The translations under genes were made by a program, and so were the position numbers. From assembly GCA_030446525.1 (NCBI GenBank), contig JAUJNC010000036.1, positions 1 through 43,159 of the forward strand: a stretch of 43,159 nt of DNA, read 5' to 3'. Within the stretch, counting starts at the first letter, position 1. Every line of letters starts with the position of its first letter. The stretch comes from Armatimonadaceae bacterium. GTDB lineage: Bacteria; Armatimonadota; Armatimonadia; Armatimonadales; Armatimonadaceae. Positions 6,984 through 15,659 of this stretch are shown here, in pieces. The notes under the pieces were generated by a model. It was not told the DNA's origin. It searched no databases and was given only the letters and a program-made list of their open reading frames with translations.

Positions 6984-8162
6984 ATGATGGCGCGGGTTCG
7001 CACGGGGATCGACGTTCTGGCGGGGCGGGGTTTTGCGCCGCTCCAGGGGAAGCGGGTCGGCCTGGTCACCAACCCGAGCGGGGTGCTCCCTGATCTGCGC
7101 TCGACGATCGATGTGCTTGCGGGCGCGCCGGGCGTGCGCCTCGCCGCCCTGTTCGGCCCGGAGCACGGCGTGCGCGGCGACGTGCCCGCGGGCAAGTACG
7201 TCCCCTCGGCGAAGGACCCGGCGACGGGCCTGCCGGCGTACTCCCTGTACGGCCGCACGCGCCGCCCCACGGGGGCGATGCTCCGCGGCCTCGACACGCT
7301 GGTCTTCGACATCCAGGACATCGGCGCGCGCTCGTACACGTACCTTTCGACCCTGGGCAACGTCATGGAAGCGGCGGCGGAGCACAAGATCCCGCTCCTG
7401 GTGCTGGACCGGCCCAACCCGCTCGGCGGGGAGCGCGTCGAGGGGAGCCCCGCCGAGGCCGCGTTCCGCTCGTTCGTCGGCAAGTATCCGGTCCCCTACC
7501 TCCACGGCTTGACCCTGGCCGAGATGGCGCGCCTGATCAACGGCCGCGGCTGGCTTCCCGGCGGCGCCCGGTGCGACCTGACCGTCCTGCCCTGCGAGAA
7601 CTGGGCCCGCGGCATGGCGCGCTGGGAGGCCACCGGCCTGCCCTGGGTGCCCACCTCGCCGCACATCCCCCGGCCGGAGACCGCCCTGTACTACGCCGCG
7701 ACGGGCATCGTCGGCGAGCTGCCCACCCTCTCGATCGGCGTCGGCTACACCCTGCCCTTCGAGCTGGCCGGCGCCCCGGGTCTGGGTGCGGCGCCCCTCG
7801 CGCGCGAGATGTCCCGCCGGGCGCTGGCCGGCACCGAGTTCCGCCCCATGACCTGGACCCCGTTCTACAACCGGTACGCCGGCAAAAGCTGCGGCGGCGT
7901 CCAGGTCTGCGTTCGCGACCCCGCGCGCGCCGACCTGACCCGCATCAACTTCGAGATCATGGACGCCGTGCGCCGCCTCGACCGCGACCGCGCCTTCTTC
8001 GCCTCCCCTTCCGCCACGCGCATGTTCGACCTGGTCTGCGGCACCGACCGCGTCCGCAAAGCCTTCCAGGCCGGCGCCTCCCCCGCCCGCCTGTGGGAAA
8101 TCTGGAACCAGGGCCGCGCCGCCTTCCTCCAAACACGCAAGCCCTACCTGCTCTATCGATGA
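6984..8162 (+). CDS. namZ: DUF1343 family exo-beta-N-acetylmuramidase (NamZ-like)
   Basis: This intact 392-residue protein is recognisable along its whole length: GKRVGLVTNPSGV (Rossmann-like strand 1), LFGPEHGVRGD, VFDIQDIGARSYTYL, LDRPNPLGG, WVPTSPHIPRPETAL and CGGVQVCV. These are signatures of DUF1343, now known as NamZ (family GH171), which removes N-acetylmuramic acid from the non-reducing end of peptidoglycan fragments. I start at ATG 6984, which has AGAAGG seven bases upstream; an open frame from 6960 only adds repeat-derived sequence. No signal peptide is visible at this start, so a cytoplasmic or leaderless product is likely, which is unusual because many homologues are secreted. It is convergent with the beta-helix gene. 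Confidence 0.9.
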   Translation: MMARVRTGIDVLAGRGFAPLQGKRVGLVTNPSGVLPDLRSTIDVLAGAPGVRLAALFGPEHGVRGDVPAGKYVPSAKDPATGLPAYSLYGRTRRPTGAMLRGLDTLVFDIQDIGARSYTYLSTLGNVMEAAAEHKIPLLVLDRPNPLGGERVEGSPAEAAFRSFVGKYPVPYLHGLTLAEMARLINGRGWLPGGARCDLTVLPCENWARGMARWEATGLPWVPTSPHIPRPETALYYAATGIVGELPTLSIGVGYTLPFELAGAPGLGAAPLAREMSRRALAGTEFRPMTWTPFYNRYAGKSCGGVQVCVRDPARADLTRINFEIMDAVRRLDRDRAFFASPSATRMFDLVCGTDRVRKAFQAGASPARLWEIWNQGRAAFLQTRKPYLLYR

Positions 8163-8213
8163 CCTGGCAAGGGTTGTACCATGGGGGACACTTCAGGCCT
8201 CTCCCGACAGGCT

Positions 8214-9617
8214 CTATCTTCCCCGAGTTCTGGCGCGAGCGGCACTGACCATGAAGCCGCTATGGTAGCCCTTTGCTTTGCCGTAGCGCTGGCTGTCCAT
8301 GCCGGTGCCGGTGCCGTCCCAAGTGGCGCGGGCGGACCGGAAGCGCGGGTCATCGCCGGACTTCCCCTCCTGCCAGGTCGCTGTCTCGATCAGCATGAGT
8401 TTACCGCCCGACTCGACCGTGGAAAGCACCCCTCCTTTCGAGGCGTCGCTGGAAAGGATGCAGTGGCGCAGTTCGACGCTGGCCTTGGCGCCATCCAGGT
8501 CCACGGCAATGCCATTGCTATGGAAGGTGCAGTTCTCGGCCCGAACGTTCCCCTGTGTCCACAGACCGGTCTCGGTCCCGGTGCCGCCAGGTTTGACGGA
8601 GAAGGCACCGACGCAGTTGGTCAGCGTCGCCACGCCTCGGGTGGTCCAGAAGCGGAAGTTGCGCTTGTTGCGCAGCGCGACGCAGCCCACCAGGACCGGG
8701 TTCCGGGACTTGTCGTCCCAGCCGCCGTCGGTGTTGTCGAAGGCGCGGCAGTCGACGTAGCGCAGGTTATACGTTGTGCCCTCCGCGTCGAAGCCGTCGG
8801 CGTTCCAGTACTTATCGCCGGCGTTGTTGTAGTTGTTCTTAGCGACACACCCTTCAAAGGTGATATCGTGGTCGGAGGCCGCGCCGGTAGGCTCCTTCCT
8901 GGCGGTCTCCGCCCCCTGGACGGCAAAGCCCATCTGGAACGGTTCGACCGCCCAGGGGGCGCCCCCCGCATCGGCGGTGCAGTCCACCACGCGGACGTTA
9001 TAGTTGCCCCCCTGGAAGCGGATACCGCGCTTGGTGTAGCCGGTGAAAGCACAGTCCTGGATCAGAAGGTCGTGCGAGCCCAATTCCGGCTGCGCGGCGG
9101 GTGCGCCGCCGGTGAGCTCAATGCCGCTGCGTGCGCCCGTAACATCCACGTTGATGATCCGGACCCCGGTGTGGCGCCCGCCGGTGCTGACAATGCCGAT
9201 CCGGTAGTTCCTGATCTCCAGGTTCTCCAGCGACCAGTAGCTGACGCCTTGCTTCGTGGTGATACCGTCCGGTCCCCTGGCAGGCTGCTCCTTTGTCCAT
9301 GAGCCGGTGAATAGGGGACGCTGGCCGGCCCGATTGACGCCGACCAGCTTCTTGTATTTGCCTTCCGTCCCGCCGCTACTCAGGGACAGCGTGACGCCCG
9401 CGTACTGGCCGCCGCCGACGAAGCAGGTGTCGCCCGGCCCGAGGGCGTCCCAGCCCTTCTGCAGCCCGCCCGCCGAGGCGTCCAGCGCGTTTTCCCAGGA
9501 GGAGCCATCACGTGTTCCCGCGCCCTGGGGCAGGACGTACCGGTCGGCGGCCATCACCGACGTGCCGGCAAGACAATAGAGCAGTGCCAGACCTATGCCC
9601 AGTCCGTTTATCCTCAT
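8214..9617 (-). CDS. Secreted right-handed beta-helix protein (pectate lyase-like fold)
   Basis: An intact 467-residue protein with a clear signal peptide (MRINGLGIGLALLYCLAGTS, cleavage near VMA/AD). The mature start RYVLPQGAGTRDGSSWENAL and GDTCFVGGGQY match the entry strands of polysaccharide-lyase-like beta-helices (PL9-like by pattern). Repeated coil units follow: LENLEIRNYRIGIV, VRIINVDVTGARSGIEL, LLIQDCAFTGYTKRGI, ITFEGCVAKNNYNN and LVGCVALRNKRNFRFW. The DGFDAEGTTYN and DGGWDDKS stretches could hold a calcium site, as in PL9 lyases. A lyase or hydrolase on an acidic polysaccharide is plausible, in keeping with the sulfatases 13 kb away, but the substrate is not shown. A small six-pair hairpin (9634-9648) sits just upstream of the ribosome site. 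Confidence 0.75.
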   Translation of the reverse strand: MRINGLGIGLALLYCLAGTSVMAADRYVLPQGAGTRDGSSWENALDASAGGLQKGWDALGPGDTCFVGGGQYAGVTLSLSSGGTEGKYKKLVGVNRAGQRPLFTGSWTKEQPARGPDGITTKQGVSYWSLENLEIRNYRIGIVSTGGRHTGVRIINVDVTGARSGIELTGGAPAAQPELGSHDLLIQDCAFTGYTKRGIRFQGGNYNVRVVDCTADAGGAPWAVEPFQMGFAVQGAETARKEPTGAASDHDITFEGCVAKNNYNNAGDKYWNADGFDAEGTTYNLRYVDCRAFDNTDGGWDDKSRNPVLVGCVALRNKRNFRFWTTRGVATLTNCVGAFSVKPGGTGTETGLWTQGNVRAENCTFHSNGIAVDLDGAKASVELRHCILSSDASKGGVLSTVESGGKLMLIETATWQEGKSGDDPRFRSARATWDGTGTGMDSQRYGKAKGYHSGFMVSAARARTRGR

Positions 9618-9696
9618 TTGGGTTGATCCCTGCTCCCCGTAGCGGGGACGGCACGAAGACTACTCCCGCATTACTTTCCTGTGCGCTAACGACGGG

Positions 9697-10521
9697 TTAT
9701 TCGTTGTCCCAGATGTTGTTGGGGTCCCCGTACGGCCAGCCATCCCGGCGGGACGGGTTCACCCCGGTCAGCTGCTCGATCTTCATCCACTTGGAATGGC
9801 CGTCGCAGTACGCAACGTTGGCGCCACCCTGATGCCGCGGCGACGGCCAGCGAGCGTTAGAGTTGTTCGTGGTGGTGAAATACGAACCATTGGATGACAA
9901 GCGCAGACCCTTAACATCCCAATCCACCAACCCTGTGCCCTCGGCACTCAGCCAGGTAGTGGAATCGGTCCGGTTTACCGTGGCTAAGTCGACAGTCTGC
10001 GCATCGCAAAGGAGCAGGGTGCCCGCCGTGTTGTTGATCGCGGCCATGGAAAGCCCGCCGACAGGATTAGCACTAGTAACGTCACTAAACCGGGCGATAT
10101 CGCTGTGAATGCCGTAGTTAGTCCCAAGGGTAGTGGCTGCTGTAACCTTTACCTTCGCGGACGGGCAGGCGCGGATCACGGTGTTTTTGGTGTACGGCGC
10201 GACTGCTTTATACCAGCGGTTCGAGGCTTCGGCCGGACCTACCCAGACGCTATAAGCCCCTATTGGATAGGTTTCATCGTAATCCTGGACGTACTGCATG
10301 ATACCCAGACCTAACTGCTTGGTGTTGCTGAGGCAGCTTGCCGCACGCGCCTTCTCGCGGGCCTGGGCGAAGACGGGAAAAAGGATGGCAGCGAGGATCG
10401 CGATTATCGCGATCACGACGAGCAGTTCGATCAGCGTAAAGGCCGCCCCGGCCCGGGGCGCGGATCTGGTCTGGGTCAGGCCGACGGCTCTGCCCGGATA
10501 CCTCTGAGAAAACGCTTTCAT
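9697..10521 (-). CDS. DUF1559 / H-X9-DG type II pseudopilin 2
   Basis: This intact 274-residue paralogue starts at ATG 10521 with AAGGAAGAAGG upstream. A longer basic leader (about 27 residues) precedes [19 protein letters not shown] and [16 protein letters not shown]. The globular part has [10 protein letters not shown] and [10 protein letters not shown], and the C-terminus has [17 protein letters not shown], in which H and DG are nine residues apart as the family name requires. It would be cut by a prepilin peptidase before the FTLIE helix and inserted in the inner membrane. Cysteines in SCLSN and RACPS are conserved with the other copies and may form a disulfide. Its own copy of the family lies 133 bases upstream in the same orientation. 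Confidence 0.9.
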   Translation of the reverse strand: MKAFSQRYPGRAVGLTQTRSAPRAGAAFTLIELLVVIAIIAILAAILFPVFAQAREKARAASCLSNTKQLGLGIMQYVQDYDETYPIGAYSVWVGPAEASNRWYKAVAPYTKNTVIRACPSAKVKVTAATTLGTNYGIHSDIARFSDVTSANPVGGLSMAAINNTAGTLLLCDAQTVDLATVNRTDSTTWLSAEGTGLVDWDVKGLRLSSNGSYFTTTNNSNARWPSPRHQGGANVAYCDGHSKWMKIEQLTGVNPSRRDGWPYGDPNNIWDNE

Positions 10522-10654
10522 AGACGGCCTTCTTCCTTGTGATTGAGCTACCCACGCAAGCAGTTGCTACGTCTTGCATAGGGCTGTATCCCGAAAATGT
10601 TACCGATGCTGCTGAACAGAGCATCAAGCTGTTTCCAACCTGCCGTTGGCGCGC

Positions 10655-11428
10655 TCAGTCGTCCTCGACGGTGAAGGCAGTCAGGATCTGGACCCCGCCG
10701 ATCAGTTTTGGTGCGGCTATCGTCTCCAGTTTGGCGGACTTCACGTGGCCGTCACACCACAAGACCGTAGTCGTGCCCGTGTGACGCTCCACAATCCCTA
10801 GCGGTGAAGGCGGTGTGGTCTGACTGCCGTTCGGCAGGACCCGGGGGCTCACGTTGTTGTTAATCGGCGCAGCCTTGGTGGCCCAGTACAAGTCGGCATT
10901 CTGGCCCATGCCCTGCAGTTCCGCGACCCAGATAGTGGTGGCCGGCACGGCCACCACCGCCATGCTCTTCCCGTTGGGCGGACTTGCCGGGACGCCGCTG
11001 ACGCCGCTCCCACTATAATAGGCGTTGTTCATCCCGTAGCTCCCGTATTGGGTGTAATTGGTACGCAATGTGGGGGGAAACCGGTACCTCCCATTCGGGT
11101 CGAGCCGGTCACTGGGGCAGGTGAAGATGTCCGTGTTCTTGATATACGGATTGATCACGTCCATCCACTTGTTGTTTCTGTAGTCATTGCTGGCTGCGAA
11201 GTTCTGGTAGTTCATGCGCGGGATATTCTCGTCGTAGTCCTGTACATACTGAAGCAAGCCTAGGCCCATCTGCTTCAGGTTGGACAGACAAGTTGTCTGG
11301 CGCGCCTTCTCGCGGGCCTGGGCAAAGACAGGGAACAGGATGGCGGCGAGGATGGCTATTATCGCGATCACCACGAGCAGCTCTATCAGAGTAAATGCCG
11401 ACCGCCGGCTCTCGTGCATACGTGGCAT
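10655..11428 (-). CDS. DUF1559 / H-X9-DG type II pseudopilin 3
   Basis: Intact, 257 residues. The frame opens at 11536, but I start at ATG 11428 because a GAGGGG ribosome site precedes it and the residues upstream look unlike any leader. The sequence reads [18 protein letters not shown], then [29 protein letters not shown] and [17 protein letters not shown]. The C-terminal motif is [16 protein letters not shown], with H and DG nine residues apart. It is the closest relative of pseudopilin 2 by position and domain order, although their middle regions differ, as is usual for this family. The decayed mobile island starts about 180 bases upstream of it. Confidence 0.9.
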   Translation of the reverse strand: MPRMHESRRSAFTLIELLVVIAIIAILAAILFPVFAQAREKARQTTCLSNLKQMGLGLLQYVQDYDENIPRMNYQNFAASNDYRNNKWMDVINPYIKNTDIFTCPSDRLDPNGRYRFPPTLRTNYTQYGSYGMNNAYYSGSGVSGVPASPPNGKSMAVVAVPATTIWVAELQGMGQNADLYWATKAAPINNNVSPRVLPNGSQTTPPSPLGIVERHTGTTTVLWCDGHVKSAKLETIAAPKLIGGVQILTAFTVEDD

Positions 11429-11611
11429 TCTTTTCCCCTCTATTCTGAGGTCTTTCAAGGAGAGTATTGCCCTGAGAGTAAGTCTATCAAACACCACCTT
11501 TCGAACGGATGCAGGGCGCGATCGGGGCAGCGTCAACAGGTCTCGTGCCGGCTTCTGCTAGCCTCGGCGCATGAAGATCAGAGGAGATGGGGAGCACCAA
11601 AGAGTGCGGGA

Positions 11612-11827
11612 TCAGGCGGCCATCGGTTGAGCCGTCGTCGCCGGCCGGAAACCGGGGTACCAACGGCGCAACGTGTCTTACCGTTCGCCATTGAGCACCT
11701 TCACCCGCGTCCGCAAGAGCAGATGCGCTCCCCTGGGCGTCCACTGCATCTGCTGCTTCTTGACCACCCGGCAGCTTACCACCCCATTAACGGTAGACTC
11801 CACGAACGCCGCCGAGATCGTCTGGCC
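11612..11827 (-). pseudogene. Transposase C-terminal fragment, family not assigned
   Basis: Reading the minus strand from 11827 gives TISAAFVESTVN, then VVKKQQMQWTPRGAHLLL and RTRVKVLNGER. An in-frame TAA follows (11678-11680), then the same frame goes on as DTLRRWYPGFRPATTAQ to a stop at 11612. The string KKQQMxWTPRGAHLLLxxR, ending in a DTxRRWYPGFRP tail, is familiar from the end of DDE transposases in many bacteria; I cannot name the IS family with confidence. The N-terminal nine tenths are missing: the fragment stops exactly where the IS1595-like remnant on the other strand begins. A dead remnant. Confidence 0.6.
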
Positions 11828-12103
11828 GTGGAGGGCAAGGTTCACACGAACGGGATTGAGAACTTCTGGAGCCTCACCGACCGGATGTTAGATGGCACGT
11901 ACGTCAGCGTGGAACCGGAACACCTGCTGGCTTATCTTGACGAGCAGGCTTCAGATTCAACAACCGCAAGGCGGGCGGGGACAACCTGAAGGCGGGGGAT
12001 TCGGCCCGGTTCGTTAAAGCGCTAGGGCAAGTCACCCGGGAAGCGACTCACGTACAAGAAACTGATTGGCAACCCGCAGGGGTTGACAGCCAGACCCACT
12101 TAG
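11828..12103 (+). pseudogene. IS1595-family transposase C-terminal remnant
   Basis: From 11828 the plus strand reads VEGKVHTNGIENFWSL, then DGTYVSVEPEHLLAYLDEQ, the well-known end of the IS1595 (ISXO2-like) DDE domain, in which the Glu of GIENFW is the catalytic third acid. A frameshift near 11950 moves the text to FRFNNRKAGGDNL and ARFVKAL, and another near 12030 to GKRLTYKKLIGN, the usual C-terminus. The rest of the transposase is absent and no terminal repeat was found by eye. With the adjoining minus-strand fragment it fills the stretch between pseudopilin 3 and the PIN operon; 11429-11611 shows nothing else. Confidence 0.7.
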
Positions 12104-12128
12104 GGGTGGGCCGAGGGCGGATTAGCGG

Positions 12129-12555
12129 TTACTTGCTCCAATCATCAAACTTAACGCCCGGTATGCGTCCAAAATGATCTGTGTTTAGCGTTATCACTGT
12201 CGCGTTCACCTCTGCGGCGTGAGCAGCAAGCTTGCAATCTTCTCTGCCGACTCGCTTCGCATCGGCAGGCATGGCTTTGTACCTAGCTTCTGCCTTTTTG
12301 GTGGGGGCAAAGAGATTAAAACGGCTAAGCTCTTTGATGGATTTATGGAACTCGGAAAATGCCTGTTCCAGAGTCATCTCGGGTTTTGAGCCACGTGACC
12401 TGTTGATTTCAGCGTACCACCCCATGAATGAGGATCTCCTCTACGGTGATGCCGCTGAGGTAAATAAGATCATTTGGGGTATGCAAGATACGGTAGTTGA
12501 CTGTTTCGTGGCCGTCCAAAGCTAGGCGCACGGTGTCGGAGTCGAGAAGATACAC
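12129..12555 (-). pseudogene. PIN-domain toxin-like protein (VapC family), one frameshift
   Basis: GTG 12555 begins VYLLDSDTVRLALDG, with the first PIN aspartate in LLDSDT, and continues to LSGITVEEILIHG, with the conserved Glu. A GGGG run at about 12422-12425 then shifts the frame to WYAEINRSRGS and on to EDCKLAAHAAEVNATVITLNTDHFGRIPG, where the last acidic residues of the fold appear as Asp in NTDHF. With one base removed it is a normal 141-residue PIN protein. VapC toxins are Mg-dependent endoribonucleases that cut tRNA or rRNA. The gene starts five bases after the stop of the 166-residue gene upstream, so they are translationally linked. A homopolymer error is the likely cause of the break. 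Confidence 0.7.
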
Positions 12556-12559
12556 TGAC

Positions 12560-13060
12560 TCACTCTGTTGTAACTTCTTCCTCTCGCGCGTTTGAATAAC
12601 GTCTATGCTCTTCGATGTTGCGCTTCATTACATCAAGCATCGGATCTCCCTTTCGACTACCGAGCACCCTTGCCAGTGGGTGATTCTCCCCAAGCATTGA
12701 ATTCGCTGCGACTTTAGCTTGTTCGGCTAATTGAATGATTGTGATACCTGCGGGGTCTTTTCGAGAAATCAGTTCCGTCATAGCTGCCACAAGCATTTCG
12801 ACCTTATACTCCGTAGGCAGTCCTACAATTATTTCTTTCCGGTCTTCAGCGGACAACGATATAAGAGCATCCTGAAAGAGCAGACACTTGAAAGGCATCC
12901 TGAAGAGCAGACACTTGGTCGAACTTAAGAGGGCGGGCCGCTCCATGCCCGTCTCGAAGTAAATGGGTTCTGGTGGCTCCGGATCACTTATTATCTGCTG
13001 TACTTCCAGTACTCTGGAACCGTTAGAATCAAAAAGATGCTCTGCAAGTAGTGTTCTCAT
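12560..13060 (-). CDS. Hypothetical protein upstream of the PIN gene; possible antitoxin
   Basis: This 166-residue protein is one I do not recognise. The frame opens at a TTG (13069) but ATG 13060 (MRTLLAEHLFDSNGS) is the better start. The first half is mixed beta-like sequence with VLEVQQIISDPEPPEP. The middle has KCLLFRMPFKCLLFQ, which comes from a short DNA duplication (12867-12917). The second half is helical and charged, ending in LDVMKRNIEEHRRYSNAREEE. A charged helical tail directly upstream of a PIN gene is what an antitoxin tail would look like, but there is no recognisable DNA-binding domain and the protein is twice the usual VapB length. Role inferred only from position. It is third in a four-gene operon. 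Confidence 0.55.
   Translation of the reverse strand: MRTLLAEHLFDSNGSRVLEVQQIISDPEPPEPIYFETGMERPALLSSTKCLLFRMPFKCLLFQDALISLSAEDRKEIIVGLPTEYKVEMLVAAMTELISRKDPAGITIIQLAEQAKVAANSMLGENHPLARVLGSRKGDPMLDVMKRNIEEHRRYSNAREEEVTTE
12867..12917. repeat. Short tandem duplication, 28-base unit
   Basis: GCATCCTGAA(A)GAGCAGACACTTG occurs at 12867-12890 (24 bases) and again at 12895-12917 (23 bases, one A fewer), with AAAG between. The unit therefore repeats with a 28-base period. It lies inside the 166-residue gene and creates its KCLLF...KCLLF doubling. The second copy may be a recent slippage event or an assembly artefact. Confidence 0.6.
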
Positions 13061-13091
13061 AAGTGTCAATCAGCCTCGGGGTCAAGGTAAG

Positions 13092-13762
13092 CTAGTTGGG
13101 CCGCGGAAAGGACTTCCGTAACTTTGCTGCTTTTTTATCGGCTCTATCCAAGAGTTCCCGCAACTCGTGAACATCGTTGTTATCCATGGCTACAAAGAAT
13201 TCTTTGTGGTGCTCCCCCTCACGGTAGGCAATCTTCAAAGTATGAACAATCACAGCGGCTGAAAGTGGCTCTTCCAAGTTGTTAGGGAACACCGGTCTAA
13301 CATCGGTGAGAACCCGTGTACCTATATTGCGATACACGTGTGGGTGTTCCGACATCCTCTGTAAGCTTTTGATGTAATCCTAATAACTGTTCAAATCGAA
13401 GAAGGCGATTAAGTCTCTCCTTAAACGGTTCCCAATTGCCGCCATCGGGTCTTAAATCATCCTTGTTTGTTGCTTTAGAAGCGCCTCACAAACCCCGCTC
13501 TATAAACTCCCGTTTTTCGGTTTTTGAATATGTCCATCCTACGTGTAAACTCAGTAGTGCGGTAATGATATTTCCGACATCGTCCTTATTAAGCTTCGTC
13601 CTCTCGGCAACAAATGATGCGAGTCGAAAGTCTGATAAAGTCGGTGTAGCCTCTTCTAAAAGATTGTTCGATTTCACGATATTCCTCATCGCTAATCTTC
13701 AGCAATCTACCGAGACCAGGATAGATTCCTTCGGGTATTCTCAGTTTCCCGGTTGTCGCCAT
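13092..13762 (-). pseudogene. Conserved hypothetical protein in the PIN operon, several frameshifts
   Basis: ATG 13762 (MATTGKLRIPEGIYPGL, then RLLKISDEEYREIEQSF) begins one base after the previous stop. The text then moves between frames: LSDFRLASFVAERTKLN, VGNIITALLSLHVGW, WEPFKERLNRLLRFEQLL, and last an 87-codon frame with HVYRNIGTRVLTDVRPVF, VIVHTLKIAYREGEHHKEFFVAMD and LRELLDRADKKAAKLR. Reassembled it is about 220 residues, resembling hypothetical proteins I have seen next to short F-x-x-LT-x-x-LL-x-(V/I)PK proteins in environmental genomes. One shift lies at the AAAA run near 13370. No function is known to me. The C-terminal half alone may look like an independent gene starting at ATG 13355. 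Confidence 0.55.
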
Positions 13763-13763
13763 G

Positions 13764-13967
13764 TCACGAGGCCCCTTGCTCAACATCCGGCTTGACGCTT
13801 CCGATCTTGCGGTCTTTCGCCTTCTCCCCAGCCATGGCGCGGTCTATCTCCGTTTTCGGGATAGCGAGCAAGCGTTTAGTGAGAATCTCGAATCTTTCAA
13901 ACGGCGTGGCATCCTCCGGCGGGTCGAAACAACCACCTTCGCATCTCGCTTCCCTTTTTGACGGCAT
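13764..13967 (-). CDS. Small conserved protein with an LTKRLLAIPK motif
   Basis: Sixty-seven residues from ATG 13967, chosen because AAGGAG lies seven bases upstream; the frame opens seven codons earlier without a site. The core FERFEILTKRLLAIPKTEID is preceded by an acidic, proline-containing stretch and followed by a basic tail. Small proteins with this F-x-x-LT-x-x-LL-x-(V/I)PK motif are common as hypothetical proteins in cyanobacteria and many metagenome genomes, often directly upstream of another small gene. The stop lies one base before the next gene's ATG, so the two are co-translated. First gene of the operon that ends in the PIN toxin-like gene. Confidence 0.65.
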   Translation of the reverse strand: MPSKREARCEGGCFDPPEDATPFERFEILTKRLLAIPKTEIDRAMAGEKAKDRKIGSVKPDVEQGAS

Positions 13968-14049
13968 CCCCTGACTCCTTACCGGCAAAGCAGACAGTCT
14001 GCTGAATTCGTCTTTATAGCTGCCTATCAGACAACCGTTTTATATAAGA

Positions 14050-15190
14050 TACTCACCTTACGCGGTTAGGATTTGATACAATGGGCTTGGCCCGATGACT
14101 ACACACGTCTGCTCGACCTATACACCGATTATCTGCTCGTCTCCTTCGGACAAGCCAGCGCTACCGGAATGGCCCGCCTGTTGCCCGACATCAGCCACGA
14201 TCAAGTCACGCGCTTCCTGTCACAGCAGGGGCTCTCTGACAAAGACCTCCCGGCAAGATCGTCAAACCCCACGTGCGCGAGGTCCAGTCCCCCAGACGCG
14301 GTGCTCATCATCGACGACACGGTCGAAGAAAGCCCTATACCGACGAGAGTGAACTCGTCACCTGGCACTGACCACACCCAAAACCGCACCGTTAAGGGCA
14401 TCAACCTGCTGTCGGCTCTGTACCTTTGCCAGGACACCTCCTTGCCTGTCGCCTTCGAGTTGATCAAAAAGACCGAACTGGTTACCGACAAGAAGAGCGG
14501 CAAGGACAAGTGGCAAAGTCCCCACAAGAACGAGTATGCCCGCGACATGATCGGCTCGGCGGTGCATAAGCAGATCCTTTCCGTTACGTTCTGGCCGACG
14601 TCTGGTTCTCGTCTTGCGAGAACCTGGTTTTCATCAAGAATAAGGCCAAGAAAGACTTCATCATGCCCCTCAAGAGCAACCGCAAGGTCGCTCTGTGGGA
14701 ACAAGACAAGAAGCGCGGGCAGTGGACAACTCTCTCATCGCTGTGCTTTGACACGGATGCTACATGGGCGCTGCATCTGGAAGGTTTGCCCTTCCCGGTG
14801 CTGGTGTCGCGTCAGGTCTTCACAAACGAGGACGGCAGTGAAAACATCCTGTATCTGTGCTCGAGTGATCTGTCGTTATCTGCTGGCTCCCTGAGGGACG
14901 ATCTACCAGAGACGGTGGAAAGTCGAAGAGTACCACAAGTCGCTCAAGAGCAATGCCTGCTTTGCCAAGTCACCGACAAGCTGCCTCACACCCAGAGCAA
15001 CCATTTCTTCGCCAGCGTGGTGGCCTTTATCAAACTGGAGGCGTACCGCATGTCAGCACGGCTGAACCATTTCGCCCTGAAGGGCCAAGCTGTACCAGGC
15101 AGCCCTTGCTAGCGCTTTGCAGCAACTTCAGCAGATCAAGGCGGCTTGTCCCAGCTGCCACTATCACATCGTGACCGCGTAACGTGAGTA
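14050..15190 (+). mobile_element. Degraded insertion sequence with 23-base terminal inverted repeats
   Basis: The left end TACTCACCTTACGCGGT (from 14050) and the right end ACCGCGTAACGTGAGTA (ending 15190) belong to inverted copies that match at 20 of 23 positions (14050-14072 against 15168-15190). The element is 1141 bases long and almost filled by one transposase gene, whose stop codon lies inside the right repeat. AAGA lies just before the left end and AGA just after the right end, perhaps a short target duplication, but I cannot fix its length. The transposase is frameshifted, so the copy is probably inactive. Confidence 0.8.
14073..15182 (+). pseudogene. DDE transposase of the IS4/IS701 type, frameshifted
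   Basis: The likely start is TTG 14073, right after the left inverted repeat: IQWAWPDDYTRLLDLYTDYL, then QISHDQVTRFL-like text as DISHDQVTRFLSQQGLS. The catalytic domain is split between frames: AVLIIDDTVEE (first Asp), HTQNRTVKGINLLSALYL, PVAFELIKKTELVTDKKSG, VLADVWFSS in another frame (second Asp), NKAKKDFIMPLKSNRKVALW, and the YxxRWxVEEYHKSLK block with the catalytic Glu as YQRRWKVEEYHKSLK. The end LYQAALASALQQLQQIK runs to TAA 15180-15182. At least five shifts are needed. The K/R-S-N-R and FELVKK-like strings are those of IS701-like transposases; exact family uncertain. Confidence 0.75.
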
Positions 15191-15354
15191 AGATATAGTA
15201 GGTATATTATAATCCGTCACCCTGCATTAGTGCAATACTACAGGTAGCGGCAGCGGAAGGAAGACCCACAAGCGGTTGAGAAACAAGTAGTTTAAAGCGT
15301 GATAGGTGAGTCAAGTATATTATTACCATTAACAGAGATAAACTGGACTACGGT

Positions 15355-15659
15355 TCAGGAGCCTTCTTCGGAGAAGATCCGCTCGATGTACCGCGCTCCG
15401 TGAAGGACGCGCACGATCTGAACCCCATCCTTCACGGGGCGGTAGAAGATGACATAGTTCTCTTCGGGAAAACTGCGAAAGGCCGGGGGGGATTCCTCGC
15501 GCCCTGCGCCCGATGCCGGGCATGTCCGCGAGACCTGACACCGCTCGGTCGGGTTCTCGACGAACCGGCGGGCCACTTCCGGGCTCCGTTCCGTAGCAAG
15601 ATAGGTGATGATCTCCTGCAGATCCTCGTTGGCAAGCGAGGTGAAGCAGAGCGGCTCAT
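15355..15659 (-). pseudogene. parE: ParE/RelE-family toxin, frameshifted
   Basis: The ATG at 15657-15659 overlaps the antitoxin stop as ATGA, the classic arrangement for co-translated toxin-antitoxin pairs. Family sequence is present in pieces: MSRSA, then SLANEDLQEIITYLATERSPEVARRFVEN in a second frame, LADMPGIGRRARG in a third, and back to FRSFPEENYVIFYRPV and VQIVRVLHGARYIERIFSE at the C-terminus. Three shifts restore a protein of about 100 residues, the normal ParE length. ParE toxins block DNA gyrase. Because conserved residues persist in all pieces, decay is recent or the shifts are sequencing errors. Confidence 0.8.

Noticed and set aside
9634..9648. CCCCG/CGGGG mini-hairpin as terminator of pseudopilin 2
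   Set aside because: Only six pairs, no T-tract, and it lies closer to the ribosome site of the beta-helix gene than to the pseudopilin stop.
13589..13786. Separate small genes inside the frameshifted hypothetical (13092-13762)
   Set aside because: The overlapping frames join into one continuous protein pattern with one good start at ATG 13762; no separate ribosome sites are visible.
14040..15197. A defined target-site duplication for the IS
   Set aside because: AAGA before the left end and AGA after the right end overlap with the uncertain outer base of the repeats, so no length can be fixed.
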